Assembly (NCBI RefSeq): GCF_943193065.1
Contig: NZ_CALPCS010000003.1
Coordinates: forward strand, 1-64,000
Direction: 5' to 3'
DNA: 64,000 nt
Source: Veillonella agrestimuris
GTDB taxonomy: Bacteria > Bacillota > Negativicutes > Veillonellales > Veillonellaceae
Of the stretch, positions 24,880-34,246 are shown piece after piece. The position numbers and the translations under genes were made by a program. Position 1 is the stretch's first letter, and every line of letters starts with the position of its first letter. A model generated the notes under the pieces. It was not told the DNA's origin. It made no database searches and saw only the letters and a program-made list of their open reading frames with translations.

Positions 24880-26028
24880 TTATTTTATTAATTGATGGAG
24901 TGCCATGATAGCAGTATCTATATCGTTTATAGTATTTCTATAGCCAAAGGAAAAGCGTATCGTTCCTGTTGGATAGGTGCCTAATGTTTGGTGCGCTAGT
25001 GGTGCGCAGTGCAAACCGACGCGGGTTAATATATTGTATTCCGATTCGAGTTGATAAGCGATGTGTGCATTATCTTTCTCCTCGCAAGTAACAGAGACGA
25101 CTGCGACGCGATTATCTAAATCTTCTTTTCCTACTATACGAAGAGTTGGAATGTTTTTAATACCCTGTAAGAATTGTTGTGTTAAATCCAACTCTTTTTG
25201 GTGAATCGCATCGATTCCCACATCTTGAATATATCGCAGACTTTCATGTAAGCCGATAATACCTGGCAAATTTAAGGTACCTGGTTCTAATCGGTCTGGA
25301 AAGATAAGTGGCATTGTTAGTACATCTGAATAACTACCAGTGCCTCCGTAGATGAGTGGCTCTATAGAAGTAGCTGCAGTAGGCGATAAAATGATACCGC
25401 CAATGCCTTGTGGTCCCATCAATCCTTTGTGGCCTGTAAAGCAAAGGGCGTCAATATAACTAGCTTTTATATCGATAGGTAAAATACCTGCTGTTTGGGC
25501 GCTATCGACAATGAAGAGTAAATCGTGATTTTTACAGATGGAGCCGATAGTGCTAATATCTTGTACAGTACCGCATACATTGGATGCATGATTGATGATG
25601 ATGGCTGCCGTAGATGGTTTGATGGGCTCTGTAATACTATCTATTTGGATAGATCCATTCGATGTACACGGAATGATATCGTAAGATATTCCTTTTCCCG
25701 TTAAGTAGGTGAGAGGACGTAACACCGCATTATGTTCCATACCAGAAATGAGAACATGGTCACCTGCTTTGAGTAAACCTTGCAAGGCCATGTTGAGGCT
25801 CATCGTCACATTTTGAGTGAATGTTACATATTGTTCGTCGTAGCCATTCATCATTTTGCATAGAGTTTGGCGCGTGGAAAAGACTATTTCTTCCACATCA
25901 TAAGCAGGAGCGTAGGAACCACGGTTTATGTTTATGCTAGAGGTATTAATAAATTTCTCCATAGCCGGCCCTACTGTAGGAGCTTTGGGATATGAGGTAC
26001 TGGCATTATCGAGGTAAATATAGTTCAT
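24880..26028 (-). CDS. selenium-type class V aminotransferase / cysteine desulfurase family
   Basis: 382-residue fold-type I PLP enzyme of the cysteine desulfurase/selenocysteine lyase group, most like the EF2568-type subfamily found beside selD and YedE in selenium-dependent Mo hydroxylase loci. GGGAGAACC lies upstream. PLP lysine in CFTGHKGLMGPQGIGG, PLP Asp/His region FIVDSAQTAG, and catalytic Cys in VGLHCAPLAHQTLG are intact. It should release sulfur or selenium from (seleno)cysteine. It is convergent with the NifB-like operon and divergent from yedE. Confidence 0.88.
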   Translation of the reverse strand: MNYIYLDNASTSYPKAPTVGPAMEKFINTSSININRGSYAPAYDVEEIVFSTRQTLCKMMNGYDEQYVTFTQNVTMSLNMALQGLLKAGDHVLISGMEHNAVLRPLTYLTGKGISYDIIPCTSNGSIQIDSITEPIKPSTAAIIINHASNVCGTVQDISTIGSICKNHDLLFIVDSAQTAGILPIDIKASYIDALCFTGHKGLMGPQGIGGIILSPTAATSIEPLIYGGTGSYSDVLTMPLIFPDRLEPGTLNLPGIIGLHESLRYIQDVGIDAIHQKELDLTQQFLQGIKNIPTLRIVGKEDLDNRVAVVSVTCEEKDNAHIAYQLESEYNILTRVGLHCAPLAHQTLGTYPTGTIRFSFGYRNTINDIDTAIMALHQLIK

Positions 26029-26131
26029 AATGGTTCTCCCTATGATGGTGAATATATATTCTTATTATACCATTACATAGTTAGAATAGATGAAGTTATT
26101 GGTACGTTGTAAGTATTGAAAGGAGTTTAGC

Positions 26132-27193
26132 ATGAATAGTGTTAGTGAAAAACGAGTGCTCGTCATAGCAGGCCTCATTATAGGTGCTATTGCGGGCTTT
26201 CTAGTATTAGCTGGAAATCCAGCTAATATGGGCTTTTGTATTGCCTGTTTTATTCGTGATACTGTAGGTGGTTTAGGTCTTCACAGAGCAGGGGTGGTAC
26301 AATATATTCGACCTGAAATTATTGGTCTCATCTTAGGTGCTTATGTGTTGTCCATGATTCGAGGCAAACATGAGAGTAAAGGTGGCTCTGCACCGATTAC
26401 GCGATTTATTCTCGGCTTTTTTGTTATGATTGGCTGTTTGATGTTTCTTGGTTGTCCGACACGTATGATTTTACGTATCGGGGGAGGCGATTGGAATGCA
26501 CTCTTCGGTTTAGGTGGTTTTGCCGCTGGTGTTGGTGTAGGTACATTTTTCTTGAAAAAAGGCTATGCTTTACAACGCAGTTATGTTATTAGTAAATTAG
26601 AATCTTCTCTCATGCCTATTGGCCAAATTGCATTACTCATATTATTAGTAGCGGCGCCAGCTTTTATATTCTTTAGTCAAAAAGGACCTGGTTCTATGCA
26701 TGCGCCGTGGTTATTGTCCTTAGTAGCTGGTCTCGTAGTGGGTGGATTGGCTCAATTTAGCCGTATGTGTACCGTTGGTGGCTTCCGCGATTTGTTCTTA
26801 TTTAAACAATCTCCATTGCTATTAGGCTATATCGCGATTTTGATTGGCGTATTTGCTGTTAATATTAGCTTTGGGAATTTCCATCCTGGTTTTGAAGGTC
26901 AACCAATTGCTCACACTGATGGTTTGTGGAACTTTCTCGGTATGGGTTTAGCTGGTTTTGGTAGCGTATTGTTAGGTGGTTGCCCACTTCGTCAATTGAT
27001 TATGACTGGTGAAGGCAGTTCTGATGCGGCTGTGGCTGTGTTAGGCTTAGCAGCTGGCGCAGCATTTGCTCATAACTTTGGCTTAGCCGCATCTGGTACT
27101 GGTCCTACTGCAAACGGTCAAATCGCTGTAGCTATTGGATTTGTTGTAGCTTTTATTATTGCCATCGTTAATACAAAACGAGCTAGCGCATAA
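26132..27193 (+). CDS. yedE: YedE-family selenium-associated transporter
   Basis: 353-residue membrane protein of the YeeE/YedE family in two similar halves, about ten helices. AAAGGAG lies upstream of the ATG. Conserved Cys sites line the presumed path: CIACFIRDTVGG, GCPTRMILRIGGG, FSRMCTVGGFRDLF and GGCPLRQLIMTGEGSSD. The selenium subfamily co-occurs with selD and yedF. Related YeeE proteins import thiosulfate, so a selenium or sulfur compound is the likely cargo. A DUF3343 gene follows 64 bp downstream. Confidence 0.88.
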   Translation: MNSVSEKRVLVIAGLIIGAIAGFLVLAGNPANMGFCIACFIRDTVGGLGLHRAGVVQYIRPEIIGLILGAYVLSMIRGKHESKGGSAPITRFILGFFVMIGCLMFLGCPTRMILRIGGGDWNALFGLGGFAAGVGVGTFFLKKGYALQRSYVISKLESSLMPIGQIALLILLVAAPAFIFFSQKGPGSMHAPWLLSLVAGLVVGGLAQFSRMCTVGGFRDLFLFKQSPLLLGYIAILIGVFAVNISFGNFHPGFEGQPIAHTDGLWNFLGMGLAGFGSVLLGGCPLRQLIMTGEGSSDAAVAVLGLAAGAAFAHNFGLAASGTGPTANGQIAVAIGFVVAFIIAIVNTKRASA

Positions 27194-27257
27194 GAGGACA
27201 ACATATCTCCTTATGCTAAGGCGTTGGATATTTCCACTACATAGATAAGGAGACACT

Positions 27258-27509
27258 ATGAAATATATTGCTACTTTTTATTCTCACTTTGGTGCCATGC
27301 GATTTAAAAAAGAGCCGCCACAAGGTGTGCATAACGTCGTACTCATGCCCGTACCGAGAGATTTGAGTACCTCCTGTGGAACGAGTGCCGTTTTTGAAGC
27401 GGATTGTGGATTTACTTTTTCAAACGATCCACAGGGGGAGATAGATCAAATTGTGAAAGTACTGGGGTGCGGATATGAGGTAGTTTACGATAGCAATTTT
27501 TTACGCTGA
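27258..27509 (+). CDS. DUF3343 putative Se/S carrier, second copy
   Basis: 83-residue relative of the protein at 14224, with the Cys-containing segment STSCGTSAVFEADCGF near residue 40 and a conserved front part (ATFYSHFGAMRFKK). AAGGAG precedes the ATG. It lies downstream of yedE, as expected for the selenium locus. The two copies differ a lot, so they may have distinct partners. Confidence 0.8.
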   Translation: MKYIATFYSHFGAMRFKKEPPQGVHNVVLMPVPRDLSTSCGTSAVFEADCGFTFSNDPQGEIDQIVKVLGCGYEVVYDSNFLR

Positions 27510-27512
27510 AAT

Positions 27513-27586
27513 AAGCCCCATTACTATGTTTTAGGTCTTTCGATTAGCAAAGCTGTTCGAGGCATAAAATATGATAATGGGGCTTT
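27513..27586. terminator. long convergent hairpin between DUF3343 and merR
   Basis: 11-bp outer stem AAGCCCCATTA / TAATGGGGCTT encloses about 50 nt that include further pairing (AGC-AAA-GCT and TATTTTA/TGTTTTA parts). It probably ends both convergent genes. The large loop is unusual for a simple terminator. Confidence 0.65.
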
Positions 27587-27607
27587 AACTATATAAATTT
27601 TATGTAA

Positions 27608-28105
27608 TTACGGCATATCATACTGCCCAGGAGCTTCTCCTTTTTGGGCGGCTTTTTTGTCGTGTTTCCATTTTTGTTCAAAGAATGGATGGTATTCTTC
27701 GGGCACTTCAGCAGGTGTCACGGTTTGATGGAAGCTAGCCGTGCCGCGGCGTTGTGCTTCTTCGTAGAACCATGTTTTGAAATTGAGCATTTTTAATCGT
27801 TCTTTTAATGATTCAATTTCGAGTAATACACGGTCTCGTTGTGTACTGATGAGTTCTAGTCTTTCATCGATGCGCGCATCGCCTTCGACACAGCAATCGA
27901 TGAAGTACTTAATTTGTTTAATAGGCATGCCTGTATTTTTTAAACAGTCGATGATTAAAAACCATTCCATGTCTTCTTCCCGGAACATGCGAATGCCGCC
28001 TTCTGATCGTTCTACAAAGGGAAGGAGACCTTCTTTATCGTAGTAGCGAATGGTGGAAGTGGCGACATTTAATTTTTTTGCGATTTCACCTACAGTGTAT
28101 ATCAT
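27608..28105 (-). CDS. MerR-family transcriptional regulator
   Basis: 165-residue MerR protein. The N-terminal winged helix (VGEIAKKLNVATSTIRYYDKEGLL, then GGIRMFREEDMEW) is followed by a dimerisation coiled coil (about 75-115) and a short C-terminal effector region without the Cys pattern of metal sensors. It resembles the aldehyde/redox or NmlR/AdhR-like branch more than the metal branch. AGGAGC lies upstream. The divergent gene at 28282 has a textbook MerR promoter with a 19-bp spacer and a 9-4-9 dyad, so that gene is the probable target. Confidence 0.93.
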   Translation of the reverse strand: MIYTVGEIAKKLNVATSTIRYYDKEGLLPFVERSEGGIRMFREEDMEWFLIIDCLKNTGMPIKQIKYFIDCCVEGDARIDERLELISTQRDRVLLEIESLKERLKMLNFKTWFYEEAQRRGTASFHQTVTPAEVPEEYHPFFEQKWKHDKKAAQKGEAPGQYDMP

Positions 28106-28176
28106 ATATAATAGCTCCTATGAGGGGATATGATTCTATATGAGAACATAAAAATAAAAAAATTTTTAATCTAGTC

Positions 28177-28207
28177 TTGACTTAAAGTTTGCTTTAAGTC
28201 GTAAAAT
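28177..28207 (+). promoter_or_regulatory. MerR-type promoter with 19-bp spacer and dyad operator
   Basis: TTGACT (28177-28182), 19-bp spacer, TAAAAT (28202-28207). The spacer region contains a perfect 9-4-9 dyad GACTTAAAG-TTTG-CTTTAAGTC (28179-28200). The over-long spacer that the regulator twists into alignment is the hallmark of MerR-activated promoters. Confidence 0.88.
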
Positions 28208-28281
28208 ATAAACATACTTGAAGTAAGATAAGTATACCATGCTCATCTATAGAGAGCAATGACTTGCATAAAGGAGTTACC

Positions 28282-30036
28282 ATGAAGTTAATTGATGTAA
28301 AATCCCCAGCGGATATTAAAAATTTATCCTTAGAAGAATTAAAAGATTTGACAGCACAGGCTCGTCAAGCGTTGATGACAAAAGTATCTGAACACGGTGG
28401 CCATTTCGGTCCTCCTATGGGGGCAGCGGATATGATTGTTGCGTTGCATTATGTGTTCAATTCTCCAGTCGATAAAATCGTTTATGACGTATCCCACCAA
28501 TCTTACGTACATAAAATGTTAACAGGCCGTGCTTTAGCATTCCTTGACCACCACCATTATGACGATGTAACAGGCTACACGGATCCAAATGAAAGTGAAC
28601 ACGATTTCTTCAACATCGGTCATACATCGACATCCATGTCCTTGGCTTCTGGGTTAGCTACAGCGCGTGACTTAAAAGGGGACAAAGAAAACATTATTGC
28701 TATCATTGGTGACGGTTCCTTGTCCGGTGGCGAAGCTTTTGAAGGACTCGATTATATCGCTACATTGCCAAGTAATTTCATTGCTATTCTGAATGATAAT
28801 GACCAATCTATCGCAGAAAACCATGGTGGTATCTACAAAGGTCTTCGCGAGTTACGTGAAACAAATGGTGAAAGCCCTAACAATCTCTTCAAAGCAATGG
28901 GTCTTGATTACCGTTTCGTAGCGGATGGCAATGACTTAGAAACTTTAATCAATGTGTTCAAAGACGTAAAAGATATCGATCATCCAATCGTACTTCACAT
29001 TGTGACACAAAAAGGTAAAGGCTACAAAATTGCGGAAGAAAACAAAGAGCCATTCCACTGGTCTATGCCGTTCGATTTAGAAACAGGTAAATTAAAAGAG
29101 GAAGAAGTAGGTCCTAGCTACTCTGGTAAATTAGCAGAATACTTGATGGAACAAATCAAAGCGGACCCTACTGTTGTAGCCATCAATGCTGGTACACCAG
29201 GCGCTTTCGGATTTGGTCCAGAATGGCGAAAAGAAGCTGGTCGCCAATACATTGATGTTGGTATTGCAGAGGAACATGCAGTAGCTATGTCTTCTGGTAT
29301 TGCTAAAAACGGTGGTAAACCAGTATTTAATGTAATGAGTACGTTCTTGCAACGCACTTATGACCAATTGGTACAAGATTTGTGTGTTAATAATAATAGC
29401 GCTGTTATTCTTAACCACTATGCTTCTGTATATGGTTTGAACGACGTTACACATTTAGGTTTCTTTGATATTCCTATGTTGACAAATATTCCAAACCTCG
29501 TGTACTTAGCGCCAACAAACTACGAAGAATTGATGGCTATGACTCACTATGCAGTGCATCAAAACGAACATCCTGTAGCCATCCGTGTACCAGTAGGTCC
29601 ATTTATTTCTACAGGTATTGAAGATACGACTGACTATAGCCAAATTAATAAATCTGAAATTACTCGTAATGGTTCTACTATCGCTTTACTTGGGCTAGGT
29701 AATTTCTGGCACATGGCTAACGAAGTTGCTGATGAGTTAGCTAAACAAGGCATCGAAGCAACAGTAGTGAACCCTAAATTTGCTTCTGGTATCGACAAAG
29801 AATTGCTTGAATCTTTGAAAGCTAACCACTCCGTTGTATTCACGTTAGAAGATGGGGTTATTGAAGGCGGCTGGGGCGAGCGCGTAGCGAGCTTCTACGG
29901 CCCTTCCGATGTGAAAGTGAAAAACTACGGTATTGCAAAAGAATTTCATGATCGCTACGATGCGGCAGAATTGTTAAAAGAAAATGGTACATCGGTAGAA
30001 CAAATTGTAGCCGATGCGCTTCACTTGGTGAAATAA
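28282..30036 (+). CDS. DXS-like thiamine-diphosphate enzyme
   Basis: 584 residues with the domain order of 1-deoxy-D-xylulose-5-phosphate synthase/transketolase. The N-terminal ThDP domain has GDGSLSGGEAFEGL and, 20 residues on, LNDNDQSIAENHGG. A pyrimidine-binding domain follows (YIDVGIAEEHAVAMSSGIA, about 330-345) and a C-terminal transketolase domain. True DXS is usually about 620-640 residues, and this one has shorter linkers, so it may be a DXS paralogue with another substrate. ATG 28282 with AAGGAG upstream is chosen over TTG 28264. It is driven by a MerR-type promoter, unexpected for a house-keeping isoprenoid enzyme. Confidence 0.82.
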   Translation: MKLIDVKSPADIKNLSLEELKDLTAQARQALMTKVSEHGGHFGPPMGAADMIVALHYVFNSPVDKIVYDVSHQSYVHKMLTGRALAFLDHHHYDDVTGYTDPNESEHDFFNIGHTSTSMSLASGLATARDLKGDKENIIAIIGDGSLSGGEAFEGLDYIATLPSNFIAILNDNDQSIAENHGGIYKGLRELRETNGESPNNLFKAMGLDYRFVADGNDLETLINVFKDVKDIDHPIVLHIVTQKGKGYKIAEENKEPFHWSMPFDLETGKLKEEEVGPSYSGKLAEYLMEQIKADPTVVAINAGTPGAFGFGPEWRKEAGRQYIDVGIAEEHAVAMSSGIAKNGGKPVFNVMSTFLQRTYDQLVQDLCVNNNSAVILNHYASVYGLNDVTHLGFFDIPMLTNIPNLVYLAPTNYEELMAMTHYAVHQNEHPVAIRVPVGPFISTGIEDTTDYSQINKSEITRNGSTIALLGLGNFWHMANEVADELAKQGIEATVVNPKFASGIDKELLESLKANHSVVFTLEDGVIEGGWGERVASFYGPSDVKVKNYGIAKEFHDRYDAAELLKENGTSVEQIVADALHLVK

Positions 30037-30080
30037 TTACTAGTTAATGAATAAGCCTATATTTTATTACCAAGCCTATT

Positions 30081-30117
30081 AAAATAGAGTCTTTCCGTTG
30101 GGGAGGGCTCTATTTTT
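30081..30117 (+). terminator. terminator of DXS-like gene
   Basis: AAAATAGAG.. / CTCTATTTTT stem with an inner CTTTCC / GGAGGG extension and a short loop, T5 at the end. Confidence 0.8.
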
Positions 30118-30250
30118 GTGCTTTCATGTGCTTTAAACCTATAAAATTTGCCTAAAGTAGTATATAATATGCAGAGAAATAGAAAACATATTACTGTACT
30201 TACGATGCGCAAAATTATGCGTATAGAATATATATTAGGAGGCTATAAGG

Positions 30251-30943
30251 TTGAAACGATTGGCAACGTTAGGGCTAGTCGCTGTGGCTCTTTGTGGAAC
30301 TTATGTATTTACAGCCTATGGGGCGCCTGAACCAGCACAAGCACCGCCTATGTTAGATTTAAATCGCTATACACCAAAAGATTTGAATGCTCGTCATCAA
30401 GATTTAGTGGCTATTGGTCAATTTACAGCGCTCGGTAACCAAGATTCGTTGCGGGCAGTGATTAGCGATTCCATTGAACGAGGTCGATTAACACCAACAG
30501 AAGTAGGGGTAGCGATTCGTCAATTATATTCTGCAGCAGGTTTAAAGCGGCGCAATGAGGCGGTGGCTACTTTTGAGCAATTACGAGAAGATCGACCTGA
30601 ATTTGGTGTGGACTATGATAAATTTGTACCTCGCCGTGTAGGTTTTAGTGCATTGCTCGACTATCGGAGTGAAGAAACTTCAGATGGTGGATACTTACCT
30701 ATTACCGAGGAAGGGGACAAACATCAAATCAAATATAATACATTCCGCGTGAAAAAGCCAAAGCCGCAAAATTTTAAACGCTCTGGCTTAGGCACATTAG
30801 ATAAAGAAATTGTTACTGCTGCTGCCTTAGGTACGCGAGTAGGGACGACGAATGTTATTTTTGAATCGTCTAAGAAAAACCTTTCAGAAATGGGCTTAAA
30901 TGCAGAACAAATCGAATATTTAGAAAGTATGCTTGAACAATAA
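30251..30943 (+). CDS. secreted protein, unknown
   Basis: 230 residues starting with TTG, chosen because AGGAGG (30238-30243) is 7 bp upstream. The Sec signal peptide (MKRLATLGLVAVALCGTYVF) is followed by a Pro/Ala-rich linker and an alpha-helical domain with repeated helical hairpins (about 40-130), then a basic, Lys-rich stretch. Not recognised. It precedes trmB by 28 bp, so it likely heads the trmB-rodA transcript. Confidence 0.7.
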   Translation: MKRLATLGLVAVALCGTYVFTAYGAPEPAQAPPMLDLNRYTPKDLNARHQDLVAIGQFTALGNQDSLRAVISDSIERGRLTPTEVGVAIRQLYSAAGLKRRNEAVATFEQLREDRPEFGVDYDKFVPRRVGFSALLDYRSEETSDGGYLPITEEGDKHQIKYNTFRVKKPKPQNFKRSGLGTLDKEIVTAAALGTRVGTTNVIFESSKKNLSEMGLNAEQIEYLESMLEQ

Positions 30944-30971
30944 AAGATAGTGTAAGAAATAAGGAGTAACG

Positions 30972-31628
30972 ATGCGTCTTCGTAGAAAGCCGTGGATTGA
31001 TGAAGCAATCCACGAATATGACTCACATATTATTTTATCTGGACAAGAACAATATAAAGGAAAATGGCGTGAAGCCTTTGCTCATCCAGAACGACCTCTC
31101 TATATGGAACTCGGCACTGGTAAAGGTCGATTCATTGAAGGTATGTCGGAAACGTATCCAGAGGCGAACTTCGTAGGCTTTGAAGTACAAATCGGTGTTA
31201 TTTACTATGCGGCGCAAAAGATTTTCGAAGGGCAACGAGACAATGCAAAAGTGTCTTTATTCGATATTGCGGGCATCGAAGATGTAGTAGCACCTGGCGA
31301 GGTGGATCGTTTTTATATCAACTTCTGCGATCCTTGGCCAAAAGCGAAACATGCAAAGCGTCGTTTGACGTACCACACTTTTTTAGATCGTTATGCGCGA
31401 CTGTTAAAAGAAGACGGAGAAGTACATTTTAAAACAGATAATGAAGGGTTATTTATGTTCTCCCTAGAAGAGTTTCAAAACTGTGGATGGGAATTGAAAA
31501 ATGTAACCTATGATTTGCATAGCACTGATTTACCAAATGTAAAAACAGAATACGAAGAGAAATTTAGCTCTAAAGGTCAGCCTATTTTTAGATTAGAAGC
31601 GGTAAAACCGAAATCTAAGGAGGCCTAA
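30972..31628 (+). CDS. trmB: tRNA (guanine-N7-)-methyltransferase
   Basis: 218-residue SAM-dependent enzyme that makes m7G46 in tRNA. AAGGAGT precedes the ATG. SAM motif LYMELGTGKGRFIEGM, NFVGFEVQ and the catalytic YINFCDPWPKAKHAKRRLTY are intact, and the C-terminal substrate motif (NVKTEYEEKF) is present. Its stop is 1 nt before the next start. Confidence 0.96.
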   Translation: MRLRRKPWIDEAIHEYDSHIILSGQEQYKGKWREAFAHPERPLYMELGTGKGRFIEGMSETYPEANFVGFEVQIGVIYYAAQKIFEGQRDNAKVSLFDIAGIEDVVAPGEVDRFYINFCDPWPKAKHAKRRLTYHTFLDRYARLLKEDGEVHFKTDNEGLFMFSLEEFQNCGWELKNVTYDLHSTDLPNVKTEYEEKFSSKGQPIFRLEAVKPKSKEA

Positions 31629-31629
31629 G

Positions 31630-32907
31630 ATGGACGAAAAGGGGAGACAACGTCGAGAGCCAATCTTAAAAAATGACTTGCAAGGTATTTTGATACCTAT
31701 GTTAATCCTTGCTATTATTGGGAGTTTTAATATTTTTAGTGCTACCTATATTGAGTCCATCACGACGGATGCAGGATTGTTAGGATATTTTCCGAAACAT
31801 ATATTCTTTTTGTTACTATCTATCGTAGCGGGAATTTTTTTATATAATTTCGACTATCGAAGATTGCAGAATCGAACGATACTAAGGAATGTAATGGTTG
31901 TTACATTGGGAATGTTGGTTCTGGTATTAATCATGGGGGCCGTTATCAATGGTGCTCGTCGATGGATTGTCATTGGTCCTGTATCGATACAACCATCGGA
32001 GTTTGCAAAATTATCTGCTCTTATTTGGACATCCGCTATTTTGGCAAAGAAACCATGGCAAAATCCTAAGTTTAAATCTATATTTCAACGGAAACGGCAA
32101 ATGACGGGGTCGGAAGTAGCGGCTGGTTATTTCGTAGAACGCCTTTCTTATATGGCATATGTTTTGTTATGGCCTATTATCTTTGCTGGAGTCACTATGT
32201 TACAACCAGATATGGGGACGTCAGTACTCATTGTAGGCTTTACGTATTTGCTGATCTTTTTAGCGGGTTTTGATAAGACATTTTTCGCCGGTTCCTTGAT
32301 TGCTAGCGGGACTTTGGGATTCTGTATGGCTCGCTTTAGTACATACCGTTGGGAACGTGTATTGGCATGGCAAGATCCCTGGCCATATGCGCAAGATTTA
32401 GGGTATCAAACGGTACAAGGCTTGATTGCCATCGGGTCTGGTGGCTTTTTAGGACAAGGCTTTATGGCTGGTACGGCTAAGTATTTTTATTTACCAGAAG
32501 CACATACCGATTTTGCCTTTGCTATTTGGGCTCAAGAAATGGGCTTTATTGGGGCATTAGCGGTGATTCTGTTAGTGGCTATTTTTACTTATTTCGGCTT
32601 CCGCATTGCTAGCAAGGCTCGTGATGAGTTTGGAAAATGGCTTGCTATTGGCATTACCATGCTCATTAGTGGACAAGCATTTTTCAATATTGCTATGGTA
32701 TCGAACCTCGTTCCTGTAACAGGGGTACCATTGCCATTTATTAGCTATGGCGGTTCTTCGCTATTGATGAACTGCATGGCTATCGGCATTTTGGCGAATA
32801 TTTCGCGCCGTAGTATAGAAGGTGTAAAATCCATTGGCAAAAAAGAAGTACTTCCATCCTTGCGAGAAGAGACGCGAAGCCGCTTTAAGCCGAAAGAGCA
32901 ATTATAA
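31630..32907 (+). CDS. FtsW/RodA-family peptidoglycan polymerase (SEDS)
   Basis: 425-residue SEDS glycosyltransferase with about ten helices, which polymerises lipid II in the membrane. TAAGGAGG precedes the ATG. Hallmarks: GARRWIVIGPVSIQPSEFAKL, LQPDMGTSVLI, FYLPEAHTDFAFAIWAQEMGF and VTGVPLPFISYGGSSLL. The loop LPEAHTDF looks FtsW/SpoVE-like while VTGVPL looks RodA-like, so I leave the subclass open. A 40-residue insert (PWQNPKFKS.. to ..GYFVERL) after the third helix pair is unusual. No penicillin-binding partner is adjacent. Confidence 0.9.
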   Translation: MDEKGRQRREPILKNDLQGILIPMLILAIIGSFNIFSATYIESITTDAGLLGYFPKHIFFLLLSIVAGIFLYNFDYRRLQNRTILRNVMVVTLGMLVLVLIMGAVINGARRWIVIGPVSIQPSEFAKLSALIWTSAILAKKPWQNPKFKSIFQRKRQMTGSEVAAGYFVERLSYMAYVLLWPIIFAGVTMLQPDMGTSVLIVGFTYLLIFLAGFDKTFFAGSLIASGTLGFCMARFSTYRWERVLAWQDPWPYAQDLGYQTVQGLIAIGSGGFLGQGFMAGTAKYFYLPEAHTDFAFAIWAQEMGFIGALAVILLVAIFTYFGFRIASKARDEFGKWLAIGITMLISGQAFFNIAMVSNLVPVTGVPLPFISYGGSSLLMNCMAIGILANISRRSIEGVKSIGKKEVLPSLREETRSRFKPKEQL

Positions 32908-32938
32908 TCCATTTTTTATTTTGTAAGCGAGGGACACT

Positions 32939-34222
32939 ATGAAAGATTACATTGATATTCAAGAACGCCCATCGTGGGGACAAATGTTACCACTCAGTTT
33001 GCAACATCTCTTTGCCATGTTCGGTTCTACTGTGCTAGTGCCGTATTTACTGAAAGTAGATCCGGCTACAGCATTATTTATGAACGGCATTGGGACATTG
33101 CTCTATTTGTTCGTTTGTAAAGGTAAAATCCCAGCTTATTTAGGGTCTAGCTTCGCTTTTATCGCCCCTGTAGGGGCTGTATTGGCCGCTGGTTTAGGCT
33201 ATGAGGCAGCAAAAGGAGCCTTTGTCGTATTTGGTTTATCCTTTGTACTACTGTCATTTTTAGTACGCTATATCGGTATTGGTTGGATTGATAAATTATT
33301 TCCCCCTGCTGCCATGGGGGCCATCGTTGCTATTATCGGTTTGGAATTAGCGCCAGTAGCGATGGGAATGGCTGGTCTCATTGGAGACCAAAACCTCGGA
33401 ATGTCTCATGATCAAGCCGTTATTATTTCTCTCTTCTCTTTGATTGTTACCCTTTTAGGTACTGTTGTATTTAGAGGTTTCTTAGCTGTTATTCCTGTGC
33501 TGATTGGCGTTGTGGCAGGCTATGTACTAGCTGCTTTCATGGGAGTTGTAGATTTTACAGCTGTAGAACAAGCGCCTTGGTTCTCGTTACCCCATTTTTA
33601 TGGTTCGCCAGTATTTGATATTAACGCCATCATTATGATTATGCCGGCTCTCTTCGTAGTATTTGCAGAGCACGTTGGCCACTTAGTGGTAACTAGTAAT
33701 ATCGTTGGTAAGGACTTGATGAAAGATCCCGGTTTAGAACGGTCCTTGCTAGGTGACGGTTTAGCTAATATGTTATCGGGTTTCTTTGGGGCTACACCAA
33801 ATACGACATATGGCGAAAATATCGGTGTATTAGCCATTACTCGTTGCTTCAGCGTTTGGGTCATTGGTGGTGCTGCTGTACTAGCTATGATCGTTTCCTT
33901 CGTTGGTAAAGTGGCTGCTTTAATTCACGCTATTCCAGTACCAGTTATGGGTGGTGTATCCATTCTTCTCTTTGGCATTATCGCTGCTTCTGGTTTGCGT
34001 ATGTTAGTAGAACGCAAAGTGGACTATACAAATCCAGTGAATATGATTCTTACCTCTGTTATCCTCGTAGTAGGCTTAAGCGGTGCTGAATTAGTGATTG
34101 GTCCTATTGTCTTGAAAGGAATGGGCCTTGCTACAGTGGTAGGTATGTTGATGAGTATTGTTCTTCTCATTTTGCAAAAAACAGGAGCCGGCAACGAGCA
34201 AGTGAAAAATAGTGAAGTATAA
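32939..34222 (+). CDS. uraA: uracil permease (NCS2/UraA family)
   Basis: 427-residue nucleobase-cation symporter with 14 predicted helices, importing uracil with protons. GCGAGGGA is upstream of the ATG. Signatures: SLQHLFAMFGSTVLVPYLL, FPPAAMGAIVAIIGLELAP, the substrate Glu motif VVFAEHVGHLVV and GFFGATPNTTYGENIGVLAIT. Xanthine-type specificity is less likely than uracil by these motifs. It follows the SEDS gene by 31 bp. Confidence 0.9.
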   Translation: MKDYIDIQERPSWGQMLPLSLQHLFAMFGSTVLVPYLLKVDPATALFMNGIGTLLYLFVCKGKIPAYLGSSFAFIAPVGAVLAAGLGYEAAKGAFVVFGLSFVLLSFLVRYIGIGWIDKLFPPAAMGAIVAIIGLELAPVAMGMAGLIGDQNLGMSHDQAVIISLFSLIVTLLGTVVFRGFLAVIPVLIGVVAGYVLAAFMGVVDFTAVEQAPWFSLPHFYGSPVFDINAIIMIMPALFVVFAEHVGHLVVTSNIVGKDLMKDPGLERSLLGDGLANMLSGFFGATPNTTYGENIGVLAITRCFSVWVIGGAAVLAMIVSFVGKVAALIHAIPVPVMGGVSILLFGIIAASGLRMLVERKVDYTNPVNMILTSVILVVGLSGAELVIGPIVLKGMGLATVVGMLMSIVLLILQKTGAGNEQVKNSEV

Positions 34223-34246
34223 CATAGATTCTACAAGGAGGTATCT

